From the NCBI GenBank assembly GCA_024641185.1, contig JAHEDO010000002.1:1-32091 (forward strand): a DNA stretch of 32,091 nucleotides. The letters run 5' to 3'. A program made the position numbers and the translations under genes. This document shows, in pieces, positions 30,898 to 32,091 of this stretch. Numbering within the stretch: position 1 is the stretch's first letter; each line of letters opens with the position of its first letter. The DNA is from Burkholderiaceae bacterium (lineage in GTDB: Bacteria > Pseudomonadota > Gammaproteobacteria > Burkholderiales > Burkholderiaceae_E). The notes under the pieces were generated by a model that saw only the letters and a program-made list of their open reading frames with translations, ran no database searches and was not told the origin of the DNA.

Positions 30898-32091
30898 CGC
30901 CTCCCCCCGTTCGTCGCGCGCGGCTCGGGCGCAGGTTCGGCGACCGGCACGCGCAGCCGGACGCGCGCGCCGCCGTCGGGCGGATTGTCGAACGAGATAC
31001 GCCCGCCGACCGCGTTCGCCCGGTCGCGCATGATCTCGAGCCCGAAGCTTGCCCGGCCGGAGGTCACCGCCTCGCCGCTGCGCGCCTGCTGCGCGGGAAA
31101 ACCGCGGCCGTCGTCCTGCACGTTGATCACGACTTCGTCGCCGGCGCGCTCGATGCGCAGGCAGACGCGTCCCGCGCCCGAATGCTTGCGAACGTTCGCA
31201 AGCGCCTCCTGCACGATGTAATAGACCTGGATCTCCCGGTCCGCCGAAAGCTTGGGCACGGGCTCCCGGCTGTCGAAATCGAACGCGATGCCGGTGCGCT
31301 CGAAGAAGGTGTCGGCCGTCTGCTCGAGCGCGCGTTGCAGCCCGTCCGCATCCATTCCGGCGCGGAAATGGGTCACCAGTTCGCGCACCCGCCGGCTCGC
31401 GTTGCCCAGTTCCTCGTTGAGATCCTTGCAGTACCGGCTCGCGCGGGGCTGGTCCTCCCGGAGAACCGCGTCCTGCAGCAGCGGCATGCGCATCCGCATG
31501 AAGGTCAGCGACTGGGCCAGCGAATCGTGGATCTCGGCGGCCATTGTCTGGCGCTCTTGCACCAGGCTCGTCTGCAGATTCTCTCGCTCGAGGCGCGCGT
31601 TCTCCAGCGCCAGCCCGAACAGCTGCCCCACCGGCCGCAGCAGGTGGATGACCTCGCCGCGCAGCGAGTGCACTCCGTCGAAGAAAAGCGTGAAGACTCC
31701 GACCGACCGCCCCTTGTACTCGAGCGGGACCGCCACCGTTCCGGTGCACACCTTCTTGAAGAAAGCGTCGACCGCGAGCTTGCCGCAGCGCGCGGGATCA
31801 TCGGCAACCTGCACCCCATCGCCACGCAGGGCATCGCCACAGACCCCGCAGGGGTCGATCAGGGCCTCGCGCGCGAGGACCTCCTCGGGCAATCCCCAGG
31901 CGGCGACCAGCCGCAGCTTGTCGCCGTCCGGTGACAGCGCACGCACGGCGCCGGCGTTCGCGCCGGCCAGTCGCACGACCGTGACGAGAAAGGCATCGAG
32001 CATCGAGCTCGGGCCGCTGTTGTCAATGCCCTTCGCGGTGCCGACTGCCGGGGCCGGGCGCCGGTCGACGAGCGGAATCGCGGATGCCGCC
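30894..32091 (-). CDS. NarX-like GAF-domain sensor histidine kinase, N-terminus cut by the window edge
   Basis: The frame is open to the right edge, so the N-terminal part is missing; the first in-window ATG (32003) is not necessarily the start. A GAF domain (LVAAWGLPEEVLAREALI, then FFDGVH) contains three clustered cysteines in DPCGVCGDALRG and ARCG, plus one in KVCTG. The HisKA_3 motif AAEIHDSLAQSLTFMRMRM holds the phosphorylated His, and the ATPase domain has YIVQEALANVRKHSG, VQDDGRGF and FGLEIMRDRANAVGG. It is coupled to the response regulator by a 4-bp ATGA overlap. The cysteines suggest a redox or iron-sulfur ligand (inference). Confidence 0.88.
   Translation of the reverse strand, partial: AASAIPLVDRRPAPAVGTAKGIDNSGPSSMLDAFLVTVVRLAGANAGAVRALSPDGDKLRLVAAWGLPEEVLAREALIDPCGVCGDALRGDGVQVADDPARCGKLAVDAFFKKVCTGTVAVPLEYKGRSVGVFTLFFDGVHSLRGEVIHLLRPVGQLFGLALENARLERENLQTSLVQERQTMAAEIHDSLAQSLTFMRMRMPLLQDAVLREDQPRASRYCKDLNEELGNASRRVRELVTHFRAGMDADGLQRALEQTADTFFERTGIAFDFDSREPVPKLSADREIQVYYIVQEALANVRKHSGAGRVCLRIERAGDEVVINVQDDGRGFPAQQARSGEAVTSGRASFGLEIMRDRANAVGGRISFDNPPDGGARVRLRVPVAEPAPEPRATNGGRR

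Overview
The window is GC-rich chromosomal DNA from a chemolithotrophic or facultative sulfur-oxidising proteobacterium, most likely a betaproteobacterium. The main evidence is a complete oxidative-type (reverse) dissimilatory sulfite reductase cluster in the order dsrABEFHCMKLJOPNR, followed by a siroheme-synthesis methyltransferase. The presence of dsrEFH and dsrL, and the lack of dsrD, mark it as a sulfur-oxidation cluster rather than a sulfate-reduction one. The ubiK and comM/yifB genes on the left also fit a betaproteobacterium. No tRNA, rRNA, CRISPR array, transposase or phage gene was seen.

Layout. 1-600 (minus): 5' part of a TorF-type porin behind a good sigma-54 promoter with two NtrC-like enhancer sites. 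833-8325: ubiK, a CBS gene overlapping an HPP membrane-protein gene, a periplasmic MsrA, a LysE/RhtB exporter flanked on both sides by minisatellites, a Ldh2-type dehydrogenase, an HD-GYP protein on the minus strand, and comM. 8446-12043: a class III aminotransferase, an MFS transporter and a lipoprotein gene on the minus strand, and a DUF1840-type gene.

12050-16450 (minus): a six-gene block diverging from dsrA. In transcription order it holds a 78-aa protein of unknown function, a solitary Cas6/Cmx6-like protein, a tandem TusA fusion, a 202-aa protein of unknown function, a TauD/TfdA-like dioxygenase split by a hexanucleotide repeat, and a YeeE/YedE sulfur transporter. Near-identical palindromes (TACCCC-RATY-GGGT type) lie 59 and 65 bp upstream of the first and last of these genes. 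This block is the best candidate for an undescribed system: persulfide carriers, a sulfur importer and an RNA-endonuclease-fold protein sharing a promoter region with the sulfite reductase.

16676-30134 (plus): the dsr operon. Sulfane sulfur would be passed through TusA and DsrEFH to DsrC. DsrAB oxidises the sulfur with DsrL as its electron-handling partner, and the membrane complex DsrMKJOP handles the DsrC disulfide/trisulfide. DsrN and the terminal methyltransferase supply (amidated) siroheme. 30178-32091 (minus): a NarX/NarL-like two-component system, the kinase cut by the window edge, converging on the end of the dsr operon.
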